The translations under genes were made by a program, and so were the position numbers. A model generated the notes under the pieces. That model worked only from the letters and a program-made list of their open reading frames with translations, was not told where the DNA came from and ran no database searches. DNA of 64,000 bases, taken from NCBI RefSeq assembly GCF_000970855.1, contig NZ_KQ034046.1, forward strand, positions 179,567 through 243,566, in the 5' to 3' direction. The DNA comes from Lactobacillus helsingborgensis (lineage in GTDB: Bacteria > Bacillota > Bacilli > Lactobacillales > Lactobacillaceae). Positions 43,416 to 52,310 of the stretch are shown here, piece by piece. The number at the start of each line of letters is the position of its first letter. The stretch's first letter is position 1.

Positions 43416-44291
43416 TTGATCAAGATTGAAAATGACAAATATCAAGCAGAAATAAACGAGGTTGGAGCAGAATTAACACATTTTGTGCTTAAAGATGTCA
43501 ATTATGACTTAGTTTGGAATGATCCAGACGGCTCAATTTGGAAACGCCATGCACCAATTCTTTTCCCTGCTATTGGTCGGTCAAATGAGGGCAAATACCT
43601 ACTGAACAATAAATTTTATAAGATGAAACAACACGGCTTTGTCCGTGACTACCGGTTCGACGAAGTTAAGCGGTATGGTTCTGCTAAGGTAGAGCTGGTG
43701 CAACATGCGACGCCTGAAACTAAAAAGGTTTTTCCTTTTGCTTACGTATTACGTGTCATGTATGAGCTGGTTAGTGCAGGTTTGAAAATCAGTTTTACTG
43801 TAGAAAATCCCAATCAAACAATAATGCCGTTTGCATTAGGCTTTCATCCGGGCTGGAACATTAAAGGTTTTCTGGAAGAATACAGTATAGAACTTGAGGG
43901 TAGTGCTACCCCTGTTGCAAGATATGGTGTGGGTCCAGTACCCTTTCGCAATGGCATGATTGCACCGTTAGCCGAGGCAATCTTTAATAAAATTCCGCTT
44001 GGTCATAGTTTCCTAGATCAGGGCTTGGTCATTCTGGATGTGCATAACGCTAATTCAGTCTTACTAAAACGCAAGCCTGACAGCAATATTTTGCGGATTA
44101 ATATTAAAGATTTTCCGTACTTAACTTTATGGAGTCCAGAAGGCAAAAACGCACCATTTGTTTGTATTGAGCCATTTGCGGGATTGCCGGATAAAGCCGG
44201 AGAACCAGTAGATTGGTATCAAAAATTGGGCAATAATTTGCTTGCTCCGGGAGAAAGCAAGCATTTTGAAACGGTCATCGGAACATTTTAA
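43416..44291 (+). CDS. Aldose 1-epimerase-like protein (LacX type)
   Basis: 291 residues from TTG 43416 behind AAGGTG. The galactose-mutarotase fold is indicated by VGAELTHFVLKDVNYDLVWN, PILFPAIGR, KQHGFVRDYRF and the late GFHPGWN and SPEGKNAPFVCIEPF blocks. LacX-type proteins accompany tagatose-6-phosphate genes, which supports a tagatose-pathway role for this operon; their own reaction is poorly known. Last gene of the operon. Confidence 0.85.
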   Translation: MIKIENDKYQAEINEVGAELTHFVLKDVNYDLVWNDPDGSIWKRHAPILFPAIGRSNEGKYLLNNKFYKMKQHGFVRDYRFDEVKRYGSAKVELVQHATPETKKVFPFAYVLRVMYELVSAGLKISFTVENPNQTIMPFALGFHPGWNIKGFLEEYSIELEGSATPVARYGVGPVPFRNGMIAPLAEAIFNKIPLGHSFLDQGLVILDVHNANSVLLKRKPDSNILRINIKDFPYLTLWSPEGKNAPFVCIEPFAGLPDKAGEPVDWYQKLGNNLLAPGESKHFETVIGTF

Positions 44292-44307
44292 CAAGTGATT
44301 TTTACTA

Positions 44308-44348
44308 ATAAAAAAGGCAGCCTAACAATTAGTTAGGCTGCCTTTTCT
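44308..44348. terminator. Terminator of the gat operon
   Basis: Perfect 15-bp stem (44312-44326 with 44332-44346, GGCAGCCTAAC/GTTAGGCTGCC) flanked by A and T runs; also suited to the convergent gene at 44380. Confidence 0.9.
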
Positions 44349-44379
44349 TAATGGGATAGTTGTATTAAAGAGGTATCTT

Positions 44380-44736
44380 CTAATACCAGTGATGTGTTAG
44401 CCAGAAGTTCTTGGCATTAACCCATGAACCATAACGACCGTAAACGTATCTGTCAGCGGTTCTTTCTTGGTTCTTCTTAGAATAATTACCGTTCAGGTAA
44501 GCAATGTTTAATTGATATTTGCCATAACAAACACCGTTGCGTGCGTAATAATTACCGCCTGATTCACGCATAGCAATCCATCTTTTAGCTGCACGTTCAG
44601 CTTTTGACATCTTACGAGCGGCTTGTACAGTTTGTGTACACGAGCCGGTGTTAGTTGTTTCTACCGCAGTGACAAAGCTAAATGAAAGCGCCAGTGCTGT
44701 AATTAACTTAAGTATTAAACTTTTACTGTTCTTCAA
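44380..44736 (-). CDS. Short secreted Apf-type (aggregation-promoting factor-like) protein
   Basis: 118 residues from TTG 44736 (GGGGA about 12 bases upstream). Signal peptide up to about residue 38 (QAA-like VQAA), then directly an Apf C-terminal domain: AKRWIAMRESGGNYYARNGVCYGKYQL and RYGSWVNAKNFW...WY. This lysozyme-like domain, with the catalytic-type Glu in RESGG, is found in lactobacillar Apf surface proteins; here the usual long linker and LysM part are missing. Confidence 0.85.
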   Translation of the reverse strand: MKNSKSLILKLITALALSFSFVTAVETTNTGSCTQTVQAARKMSKAERAAKRWIAMRESGGNYYARNGVCYGKYQLNIAYLNGNYSKKNQERTADRYVYGRYGSWVNAKNFWLTHHWY

Positions 44737-44869
44737 TATATTTCAATCCCCACAATTAACTATATTAATTCTATGGATAATAATACACAGTCAATGTGTC
44801 ATTGTTGTTACAGAAAGAACACGCAACTCTTACAATATTTTTTAAAAATTTAATAATTTTGCCACTATT

Positions 44870-44909
44870 GAAAAATAAAAGCAGCCTAACTATAGTAGTA
44901 GTCTGCTTT
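44870..44909 (-). terminator. Terminator of the SLAP-protein triplet
   Basis: Minus-strand AAAGCAG...CTGCTTT hairpin with T-rich tail just after the last SLAP gene's stop. The 182-base gap 44737-44918 otherwise holds only AT-rich sequence and the leader of the 44736 gene. Confidence 0.65.
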
Positions 44910-44918
44910 ATTTAAATT

Positions 44919-45911
44919 TTACTTTTTTACAACATTGACGGCGCGAATATAGCGATTTTTAGCAATGCGGTAGTATTTTTTGCCTTTAATGCGGTAAGTC
45001 TTGCCGTTAATCTTGACATATGAGCCTTTCTTAAGCAGTTTCTTAGATACACGTTTACCCTTGTGAGTATAGCGGTAAGATGCTTTACGCAATCTTACTA
45101 CCCGTGACTTAGATTTGCTTGAAGTGGGTGAACCATTAGTGTTGCCACTAGTTGATCCGTTATTACCATTAGATGAATTAGATGAGCCAGAGTTACTGTT
45201 ATTGCCAGAATCTGAATTACCACTTACGAGGTGACCAGTCTTCTTGTAGTTAGCAACGGCATCATTAATCTCTTTAGTTAAGGCATCAACACTTTCTTGA
45301 GTTGCACCCATAGCTTTTGCTGCAAAATAACGGTCTGTAAAGTTGTAAACAACATTACGGTCTTTACCTGAAGAAGGCAACTTACTAGAAACCTTTGTTA
45401 ACTCATGATATGCTACTTCGAGATTGTCAATGTCTGCACAAGGAACATCAGGGTTACTACTATCTACTGGATGAAAATCACTAGACTTCAAATCTGTATA
45501 ATCAGAAGTATTATTAACTAATACTACATTATCGGATGGGTAGTCAATTTCATGCCAATCTTCATAATTAACATAGGCTTCGGCGATTCGACCACCACCA
45601 ACATCTTGCAATAACTCGTTACCTGGAATACCACCAATCTCAAGCGTTAAATAAAATGGATATCCTCGTAGTGAAATCAAAGGTTTAGTGTCATCACTTG
45701 CCTCACGTACTACTTTAGTTCCCGCAGGGTAAACTCTACCTGATGGTCCTTTTAAAGCATACTTTAATGTACCATATTGTAGCCAAACTTTGGTTCCTTG
45801 ATGGTTAGCAGAAACAATTTGAACATTGTCAAAATTAAAGACTGCAGTCATTGGCGCAGCCAGACTTAAAGCGGCCATTGTCGCAAAGATTATGCGTTTA
45901 TTCTTCTTCAT
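44919..45911 (-). CDS. SLAP-domain surface protein, paralog 3 of a tandem triplet
   Basis: 330 residues. Signal peptide 1-35 (cleavage VSA-N), an N-terminal domain of about 130 residues with the block TKVWLQYGTLKYALKGPSGR and GGIPGNELLQDVGGG, a variable helical middle (about 155-205), a conserved helix ending in NYKKTGHLVSGNS, a Ser/Asn/Gly linker (about 228-262), and a C-terminal SLAP module (about 270-328; YRYTHKGKRVSKKLLKKG, YRIKGKKYYRIAKNRYI). Last of three genes transcribed in the same direction. The module should bind the wall; the N-terminal domain is unfamiliar. Confidence 0.88.
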   Translation of the reverse strand: MKKNKRIIFATMAALSLAAPMTAVFNFDNVQIVSANHQGTKVWLQYGTLKYALKGPSGRVYPAGTKVVREASDDTKPLISLRGYPFYLTLEIGGIPGNELLQDVGGGRIAEAYVNYEDWHEIDYPSDNVVLVNNTSDYTDLKSSDFHPVDSSNPDVPCADIDNLEVAYHELTKVSSKLPSSGKDRNVVYNFTDRYFAAKAMGATQESVDALTKEINDAVANYKKTGHLVSGNSDSGNNSNSGSSNSSNGNNGSTSGNTNGSPTSSKSKSRVVRLRKASYRYTHKGKRVSKKLLKKGSYVKINGKTYRIKGKKYYRIAKNRYIRAVNVVKK

Positions 45912-45931
45912 TTTTTCACTCCTTATAATTA

Positions 45932-46924
45932 TTATTTAGCAACATTCACTTTACGGATGTACCGGTTTTTGCCAATACGGTAGAAAGTCTTCTTCTTAAT
46001 GCGGTAAGTTTTACCGTTAATTTTTACAATCGCGCCTTTCTTAAGCAGTTTCTTAGATACACGTTTACCCTTGCGAGTATAGCGGTAAGATGCTTTACGC
46101 AATCTTACTACCCGTGACTTAGATTTGCTTGGAGTGGATGAACTAGTAGCGTTGCCACTAGTTGATCCGTTATTGCCATTAGATGAATTAGATGAGCCAG
46201 AGTTGCTGTTATTGCCAGAATCTGAATTACCGCTTACAAGGTGACCAGTCTTCTTATAGTTGGCATATGCACTAGTAATTTCATCAGTAAGAGCATCAAC
46301 AGTTGACTGTGGAACCCCCATACCTTCAGCAGCACTTACACGCTTATTAATATTGGCAACCCATGCATTATCAGCACTATTTAATTTTGAAAAGTTTACA
46401 TTAAATACGTACTCATTATAAACTGCATTAAGCTTATCAGTATTTGCAACAGGTACATCGGGATTGTTATTATCTACAGGATGAAAATCTGAAGAAGCGA
46501 GGTCAGTGAAGTCAGTAGTATTTTGTACTATTACTGTATCAGCTGATGGATAATCAATTTCTTGCCAATCTTCATAGTTAACATAGGTTTCGGCAATTTG
46601 CCCGCCACCAACGTCTTGCAAACGTTGATTATTTGGAATACCACCAATTACCCATGTTAAATTAAATGGTCTACCTGGAAATGAAATATTTGGCTTCGTA
46701 TCAGCAGCACCCATTTCACGTACGACTTTAGTGCCAGCAGGGTAGACTCTGCCAGATGGTCCTTTTAAAGCATACTTTAAAGTACCATATTGTAGCCAGA
46801 TTTTAGTTCCTTGGTGGTTGGCTGAAACAGTTTGAACATTGTCAAAATTAAAGACTGCCGTCATTGGCGCAGCCAAACTTAACGCGGCAATTGTCGCAAA
46901 GATTATGCGTTTATTCTTTTTCAT
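45932..46924 (-). CDS. SLAP-domain surface protein, paralog 2 of a tandem triplet
   Basis: 330 residues with the same order of parts as its neighbours: signal peptide, N-terminal domain, variable middle, Ser/Asn linker, SLAP module. It is the most divergent of the three in residues about 68-140 (e.g. VIGGIPNNQRLQDVGGG, DWQEIDYPSADTVIVQNT) and in the middle helix (YNEYVFNVNFSKLNSADNAW). The SLAP module differs slightly at its end (KKKTFYRIGKNRYIRKVNVAK). 20 bases separate it from each neighbour, and the spacers are identical. Confidence 0.88.
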   Translation of the reverse strand: MKKNKRIIFATIAALSLAAPMTAVFNFDNVQTVSANHQGTKIWLQYGTLKYALKGPSGRVYPAGTKVVREMGAADTKPNISFPGRPFNLTWVIGGIPNNQRLQDVGGGQIAETYVNYEDWQEIDYPSADTVIVQNTTDFTDLASSDFHPVDNNNPDVPVANTDKLNAVYNEYVFNVNFSKLNSADNAWVANINKRVSAAEGMGVPQSTVDALTDEITSAYANYKKTGHLVSGNSDSGNNSNSGSSNSSNGNNGSTSGNATSSSTPSKSKSRVVRLRKASYRYTRKGKRVSKKLLKKGAIVKINGKTYRIKKKTFYRIGKNRYIRKVNVAK

Positions 46925-46944
46925 TTTTTCACTCCTTATAATTA

Positions 46945-47946
46945 TTATTTAGCAACGTTCACTTTACGGATATAACGGTTTTTAGCAATGCGGTAGTATT
47001 TTTTGCCTTTAATGCGGTAGGTCTTGCCGTTAATCTTGACATATGAGCCTTTCTTAAGCAGTTTCTTAGATACACGTTTACCCTTGCGAGTATAGCGGTA
47101 AGATGCTTTACGCAATCTTACTACTCGTGACTTAGATTTGCTTGAAGTGGATGAACCAGATGAATTTGGCGTGTTGCCACTAGTCGATCCGCTATTGCCA
47201 TTAGATGAATTAGATGAGCCAGAGTTGCTGTTATTGTCAGAACCTGAATTACCACTTACGAGGTGACCAGTCTTCTTGTAGTTGGCAACGGCATCATTAA
47301 TTTCTTTAGTTAAGGCATCAACAGTCTCCTGCGTGACACCCATACCATGAGCAGCACTATAACGTTGATTAATTGTGTCGCCCCACTTGTTATCGGCAAT
47401 TGACATATGTTCCCAATGATAAAGACGATTTGTATATTCAGCAAAAGCATCATCTAGTTTATCGGTATTTGCAACAGGTACATCAGGATTGTTACTATCT
47501 ACAGGATGAAAATCACTAGACTTCAAGTCTGTATAGTCAGTAGTGTTATTAACTAAAACTACATTATCTGATGGGTAGTCAATTTCATGCCAGCCTTCAT
47601 AATTAACATAGGCTTCTGCAATTTGTCCGCCACCAACGTCTTGTAATAGCTGGTTTCCAGGAATACCACCAATTTCAAGTGTTAAATAAAATGGCTCACT
47701 TGGAAGAGAAGTGGGTGGGATGTTATCATTACTTAGCTCACGCACAACCTTAGTACCAGCAGGATATACTCTGCCCGATGGTCCTTTTAATGCGTACTTT
47801 AAGGTACCATATTGTAGCCAAACTTTGGTTCCTTGGTGGTTGGCTGAAACGGTTTGAACATTGTCAAAGTTGAAGACTGCTGTCATTGGTGCGGCTAGAC
47901 TTAACGCGGCCATTGTCGCAAAGATTATGCGTTTATTCTTCTTCAT
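46945..47946 (-). CDS. SLAP-domain surface protein, paralog 1 of a tandem triplet
   Basis: 333 residues, first gene of the triplet, preceded by AAGGAGTG six bases before ATG and a leader of roughly 90 bases. Same architecture as the two downstream paralogs; N-terminal domain nearly identical to that of paralog 3, with a distinct middle (AEYTNRLYHWEHMSIADNKW). The Ser/Asn linker is three residues longer. Signal peptide, wall-binding module and repeats make a cell-surface role certain; ligand unknown. Confidence 0.88.
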   Translation of the reverse strand: MKKNKRIIFATMAALSLAAPMTAVFNFDNVQTVSANHQGTKVWLQYGTLKYALKGPSGRVYPAGTKVVRELSNDNIPPTSLPSEPFYLTLEIGGIPGNQLLQDVGGGQIAEAYVNYEGWHEIDYPSDNVVLVNNTTDYTDLKSSDFHPVDSNNPDVPVANTDKLDDAFAEYTNRLYHWEHMSIADNKWGDTINQRYSAAHGMGVTQETVDALTKEINDAVANYKKTGHLVSGNSGSDNNSNSGSSNSSNGNSGSTSGNTPNSSGSSTSSKSKSRVVRLRKASYRYTRKGKRVSKKLLKKGSYVKINGKTYRIKGKKYYRIAKNRYIRKVNVAK

Positions 47947-48166
47947 TTTTTCACTCCTTATAATAAAAAATTAATTGTTTCACAGGCAGAAAGGCACCTA
48001 ACCGAACTGGGAGTAAAATACTATCTTTTTCTATCAGTATACTACATGAAAGTACCGTAATGGTAATTATTATGTGAAAAGCAAGTCCTAACTGCAATTA
48101 AATTTTAATGTTATTTCCATATATGTCTGTTAAAATTGATAATAACTATTATTTTAGGAGGTAAAT

Positions 48167-50698
48167 ATGGCTGCTAAACATTTTTATGAAACTTTTCACC
48201 CTGAACACTATGACTTGTTCATAGACATTAATCGGGCACAGAAAACTATTAATGGTACTTCAACAATTACAGGTGAGGCACTCGAAAATACTATTTTAAT
48301 TAATCAGAAGTATATGAAAATTGCTTCTGTTACCAGTGCAGGCAAGGATGTGCCGTTCACTGTCAATGAGGACAAAGAAGCAATTGCTATTGAACTGGGT
48401 CAGACCGGTAAAGTCACAGTTGAGATTAAGTATTCGGCACCGCTGACTGATTCTATGATGGGAATTTATCCGTCATACTATCAAGTTGATGGTGTTCAAA
48501 AACAGATTATCGGTACTCAATTTGAAACAACAGCTGCACGTCAGGCTTTCCCATGTGTTGATGAGCCGGAAGCCAAAGCTACTTTTTCTTTAGCACTTAA
48601 GTATGATGAGCATGAAGGTGAAACTACGATTGCCAACATGCCAGAAGTTAAAGTTGAAGCTGGCGTGCACTACTTCGAGCAAACCGTTAGAATGTCCAGC
48701 TACTTGATTGCCTTTGCTTTCGGTGAATTACAATCAAAGCTTACCGAAACCAAAGACGGCGTTAAAGTAGGAGTTTTTGCGACTAAAGCACATCAAGCTA
48801 AGGAATTAGACTTTGCTTTGGATATCGCAAAACGGGCAATTGAATTTTACGAGGAATTTTACCAAACCAAGTACCCGCTGCCACATTCTTGGCAATTGGC
48901 GCTGCCTGACTTTTCTGCCGGAGCAATGGAAAACTGGGGCTTAGTCACATACCGTGAAGTCGCAATTTTGCTTGATCCTGATAATGCTACTCCTTATCAA
49001 AAAGCGTATGTGGCAACGGTTATCACTCATGAATTAGCGCACCAATGGTTTGGCGACCTAGTTACCATGAAGTGGTGGGATGACTTATGGCTCAATGAAA
49101 GTTTTGCCAACATGATGGAATATGTTTCAGTTGATGCTTTGGAGCCGAGTTGGCATGTTTGGGATAATCTTTACCAAATTTCTGAGGTGCCAGCAGCTTT
49201 AAAACGTGATGCCACTGATGGTGTCCAATCCGTTCACGTTAATGTGGAGCATCCAGCTGATATTGATTCGATTTTTGATAGTGCGATTGTTTACGCTAAA
49301 GGTTCAAGAATGTTGGTTATGGTACGGGCACTCTTAGGGGACGATGCTTTGCGTAAGGGACTTAAGTATTACTTTGAGCAGCACCAATATGGCAACGCTA
49401 CGGGTGACGACTTATGGAATGCTCTTTCGACTGCCACCGATTTAGATATTGGCAAAATCATGCATACTTGGCTTGACCAACCGGGTTACCCTGTTGTTTC
49501 CGCTAAAGTAAACTCAACTGGTCACTTAATTTTGAGCCAAAAGCAGTTTTTCGTTGGTGAAGGCAAAGAAGTTGGGCGCAAGTGGGCTATTCCTTTGAAC
49601 GCAAACTTTGAGGCACCGCAGATTATGTCTGAACGAGAACTGGATCTGGGAGATTACCAAGAATTACGCAGTGCAGCTGGTCACGCTTTGCGTGTAAACG
49701 TAGGCAATAGTTCACATTTCATTGTCAATTATGATGAAACCTTGATGAACGATATTATGGCTGAATTTAAGCAGCTTAAACCGGTAGATCAATTGCAATT
49801 ATTGCAAGATTTAGGACTTTTAGCAGAAGGCAAGCAAATTTCATACGCTGAAATTGTCCCGTTGCTGCCGAAATTTGCGGATTCCAAATCATACATTGTC
49901 ATTAGTGCCTTGTTATCTAGTATCCGCTCATTATTTAAATTTGTTACACCTGATTCAGCTCAAGAAAAAGATTTGAAGGCATTTGTTAATAAATTAACCC
50001 AAGAGCAAGTTGAACGTTTAGGTTGGCAAGCAAAAGATTCTGATACAGATGATGATAAGAGAATTCGACCACTAGAAATAGCCTTAGCTTTGTATGCCGA
50101 TAATTCTGCTGTGATAAAAGCTGGTCACCAAATTTTTGTTGAGCACGATCAGAACTTAAACGAAATTGATGCTTCAGTTAGACCGTATGTTTTAATGAAT
50201 GAAGTTAAAAATTATAATAAAGCGGGTCTAGTTGACCGTTTGCTGAAAGAATATCAAGCTGCCATCGATCCTAACTATAAGGACGATCTTACTGATGCTA
50301 TTACCAGCACCAAGAATCCCGCTGAAATCAAGAAACTTATTGAGAATTTTGAGAATGCTGCAGTTGTTAAGCCTCAAGATTTGCGTTCTTGGTTTGCGAA
50401 TGTCTTAGCTAATCCAAAAGGCGAACAATTTGCTTGGGACTGGTTACGGGACCAATGGTCATGGCTGGAAAAAACAGTCGGTGGTGATATGGAATTTACC
50501 ACTTATATTACTGTGGCTTCAAACATTTTCCATACTGAAAAGAGATTGGAAGAATTCAAAGAATTCTTTGAGCCAAAGGTTGATCAGCCGGGTCTTGGGC
50601 GTGAGATCAGAATGGATACCAAGAATATCGAGTCCAAGGTTGACGTGATTAATGCTGAAAAGGATGCTGTCAATCAAGCAATTAAAGCTGCTCTTTAA
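48167..50698 (+). CDS. pepN: Aminopeptidase N (lysyl aminopeptidase)
   Basis: 843-residue M1-family metallopeptidase; length and sequence match lactobacillar PepN. GAMEN at 252-256 and zinc motif HELAH (H288, E289, H292) with E311 in NES are intact. It releases N-terminal residues from peptides in the cytosol. No signal peptide. RBS TAGGAGGT. The 220-base gap upstream (47947-48166) holds the divergent promoters; I do not see a strong -35. Confidence 0.97.
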   Translation: MAAKHFYETFHPEHYDLFIDINRAQKTINGTSTITGEALENTILINQKYMKIASVTSAGKDVPFTVNEDKEAIAIELGQTGKVTVEIKYSAPLTDSMMGIYPSYYQVDGVQKQIIGTQFETTAARQAFPCVDEPEAKATFSLALKYDEHEGETTIANMPEVKVEAGVHYFEQTVRMSSYLIAFAFGELQSKLTETKDGVKVGVFATKAHQAKELDFALDIAKRAIEFYEEFYQTKYPLPHSWQLALPDFSAGAMENWGLVTYREVAILLDPDNATPYQKAYVATVITHELAHQWFGDLVTMKWWDDLWLNESFANMMEYVSVDALEPSWHVWDNLYQISEVPAALKRDATDGVQSVHVNVEHPADIDSIFDSAIVYAKGSRMLVMVRALLGDDALRKGLKYYFEQHQYGNATGDDLWNALSTATDLDIGKIMHTWLDQPGYPVVSAKVNSTGHLILSQKQFFVGEGKEVGRKWAIPLNANFEAPQIMSERELDLGDYQELRSAAGHALRVNVGNSSHFIVNYDETLMNDIMAEFKQLKPVDQLQLLQDLGLLAEGKQISYAEIVPLLPKFADSKSYIVISALLSSIRSLFKFVTPDSAQEKDLKAFVNKLTQEQVERLGWQAKDSDTDDDKRIRPLEIALALYADNSAVIKAGHQIFVEHDQNLNEIDASVRPYVLMNEVKNYNKAGLVDRLLKEYQAAIDPNYKDDLTDAITSTKNPAEIKKLIENFENAAVVKPQDLRSWFANVLANPKGEQFAWDWLRDQWSWLEKTVGGDMEFTTYITVASNIFHTEKRLEEFKEFFEPKVDQPGLGREIRMDTKNIESKVDVINAEKDAVNQAIKAAL

Positions 50699-50746
50699 TA
50701 ATTAAAATTTAAGTAATATATTAATTATATATTCAAATATTATTTC

Positions 50747-50795
50747 AAAAGTTGGTAAGTCAATACTTTAAAGGCATGATTTACCGGCTTTTTTA
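50747..50795 (+). terminator. Terminator of pepN
   Basis: 16-bp stem (50747-50762 with 50776-50791, G-U pairs only) plus T run. Confidence 0.82.
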
Positions 50796-50851
50796 ATGCT
50801 ATTACTAACTTCAAGCTTTAAAAAAATAATACTAAATTTGAGTGCTTTTAG

Positions 50852-50880
50852 TTGTGGCAGAAAATAAAAAATGCTATATT
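50852..50880 (+). promoter_or_regulatory. Promoter of the GH16 gene
   Basis: TTGTGG (50852-50857), 17-base spacer, TATATT (50875-50880). The -10 lies inside a perfect inverted repeat ATGCTA-tattc-TAGCAT (50871-50887), a possible operator. Confidence 0.55.
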
Positions 50881-50939
50881 CTAGCATGAAAGAGCTTACA
50901 AATAAGTAATGATATTTCATACGGAAGGAGTTGTAAGTA

Positions 50940-52193
50940 ATGAAAAAACGATGGTCTAGATTGTTAACAATCGGAGCAGGCGTGTTGCTCGGCTTGGGGA
51001 GTGCACAGGCAGTCAAGGCTGCTGATGAAGCACCAGCTAAACCGGGATATACACTTGATTTTGATGATGAATTTAACGGTCCAACTTTAGATAAGTCGAA
51101 GTGGACTGATTATTATTTACCTCATTGGACTGCTGATCCAGAAACTGCGAAGGCAAACTATCGCTTTGAAGATGGCAAGTTGATAGAATATATTGCTAAA
51201 GATCAGAAACCTTGGTCACCAACTTTGGATGGTACGGTGAAATCAAGTGCGATTATGTCATTTAATAAGAATTGGATTCATAATTTCAGTGGTAATAATC
51301 AGATCTTAAGCAACCAAAAAGAGTGGCAGGGTTATGTCACAAAATATGGTTACTTTGAAATTCGTGCCAAACTTTCCGATGTTGGTGGCGGTGGTCACCA
51401 AGCTTGGTGGATGGTTGGTATGCAAGATGATACTAATGACTGGTTTAATTCCAAGCAAACAGCCGAAATTGATGTTTTGGAAACTTTCTTTAGAAGACAA
51501 AACACTTGGCGAATTGCGGCTTTTGGTTGGAACGATCCGTTCTTTGAAAACCAATGGGAACTATTTGAAGATCCTGTTCCAGAAGGAAACCCAACAAAGG
51601 AATACCACACCTATGGTCTTGATTGGGAACCGGGGTCATTAAAGTTCTACTATGATGGCAAACTGTATAAGCAAATTAATCAGGCACCAGATTACCCAAT
51701 GGGTACGATCTTGAATATTTATACCGATGCCGGTTCTGGTAAGGGGAATGATATCTTCCCTAAATCATGGTCAATTGACTACTTCAGGGTTTACAAGAAG
51801 AACGGCGGCTATGATCTGCCAAAGACAACACTGCAAAATTCTGCCAGCAAGAAGTATGTCACTTTAGATCCTAATTCTGCTGCAGTGCAGATTACCTCTG
51901 AGCCAACAGAATATTCGACTTGGCAATTAGTGCCAAAGGGCCGCTACTTCTTAATTCAAAATGTTGCTACCAAGGAATTACTCCATATTGAAGATATGAA
52001 GGACTATGTAGAACATGGCAAGGTACCAGCTACTCATTGGAGCGCGCAATGGCAAAAGATTACTAAGGATAACCAAATTTATTTTGTCAATCGCTGGCAG
52101 CCAAATAAGACAATTGCGGTTGATTCAACGAGTAGTAATTTGCAAAATAAAGATTTTACCAGTCCAACTGCAGACAATCTCTGGAACAATTAG
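50940..52193 (+). CDS. Secreted GH16 beta-glucanase (laminarinase-type catalytic loop)
   Basis: 417 residues with a signal peptide (1-27, VKA-A). GH16 domain about 35-275: FDDEFNGPTLDKSKW, GYFEIRAKLSD, and catalytic EIDVLE with E176, D178, E181 (the ExDxxE form seen in laminarinases and agarases rather than the ExDxE of lichenases), then GLDWEPGSLKFYYDG. The C-terminal 140 residues look like a beta-trefoil/carbohydrate-binding domain (KKYVTLD, STWQLVP, YFLIQNVATK). It would cut beta-glucans outside the cell. No wall anchor; substrate inferred. Confidence 0.88.
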   Translation: MKKRWSRLLTIGAGVLLGLGSAQAVKAADEAPAKPGYTLDFDDEFNGPTLDKSKWTDYYLPHWTADPETAKANYRFEDGKLIEYIAKDQKPWSPTLDGTVKSSAIMSFNKNWIHNFSGNNQILSNQKEWQGYVTKYGYFEIRAKLSDVGGGGHQAWWMVGMQDDTNDWFNSKQTAEIDVLETFFRRQNTWRIAAFGWNDPFFENQWELFEDPVPEGNPTKEYHTYGLDWEPGSLKFYYDGKLYKQINQAPDYPMGTILNIYTDAGSGKGNDIFPKSWSIDYFRVYKKNGGYDLPKTTLQNSASKKYVTLDPNSAAVQITSEPTEYSTWQLVPKGRYFLIQNVATKELLHIEDMKDYVEHGKVPATHWSAQWQKITKDNQIYFVNRWQPNKTIAVDSTSSNLQNKDFTSPTADNLWNN

Positions 52194-52268
52194 TTCAAAA
52201 CTAAAGAAAATTTAGCTAAAGTCATAAAAATAATAGTCAAGGTTAAAAGAAAAATAATTATATAAGCA

Positions 52269-52304
52269 AAAATTCCTAACAGATTTGTTGTTAGGAATTT
52301 TTTT
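52269..52304. terminator. Bidirectional terminator between GH16 and rpiR
   Basis: AAAATTCCTAACA/TGTTAGGAATTTT stem with T run; faces both convergent genes. Confidence 0.88.
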
Positions 52305-52310
52305 ATTTTG

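Larger units (their letters stand above)
44919..47946 (-). repeat. Tandem triplication of a ~1-kb SLAP-protein gene unit
   Basis: Three units of about 1013 bases (gene plus identical 20-base spacer). Ends are nearly identical in DNA (signal peptide, linker, SLAP module), while two internal blocks differ sharply. Confidence 0.85.

Noticed and set aside
38706-44291. Operon read as a fructose or pentitol locus
   Set aside because: GatB and GatC signatures and the LacX-like gene favour the galactitol/tagatose type, although substrate is not proven.
44919-47946. SLAP triplet as true S-layer protein genes
   Set aside because: S-layer proteins of this group are larger and carry two SLAP modules; these have one module and a short N-terminal domain, so they are surface-associated proteins.
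47947-48166. Possible riboswitch in the SLAP triplet leader
   Set aside because: The ~90-base leader has no conserved aptamer blocks or terminator; it looks like an ordinary untranslated leader.
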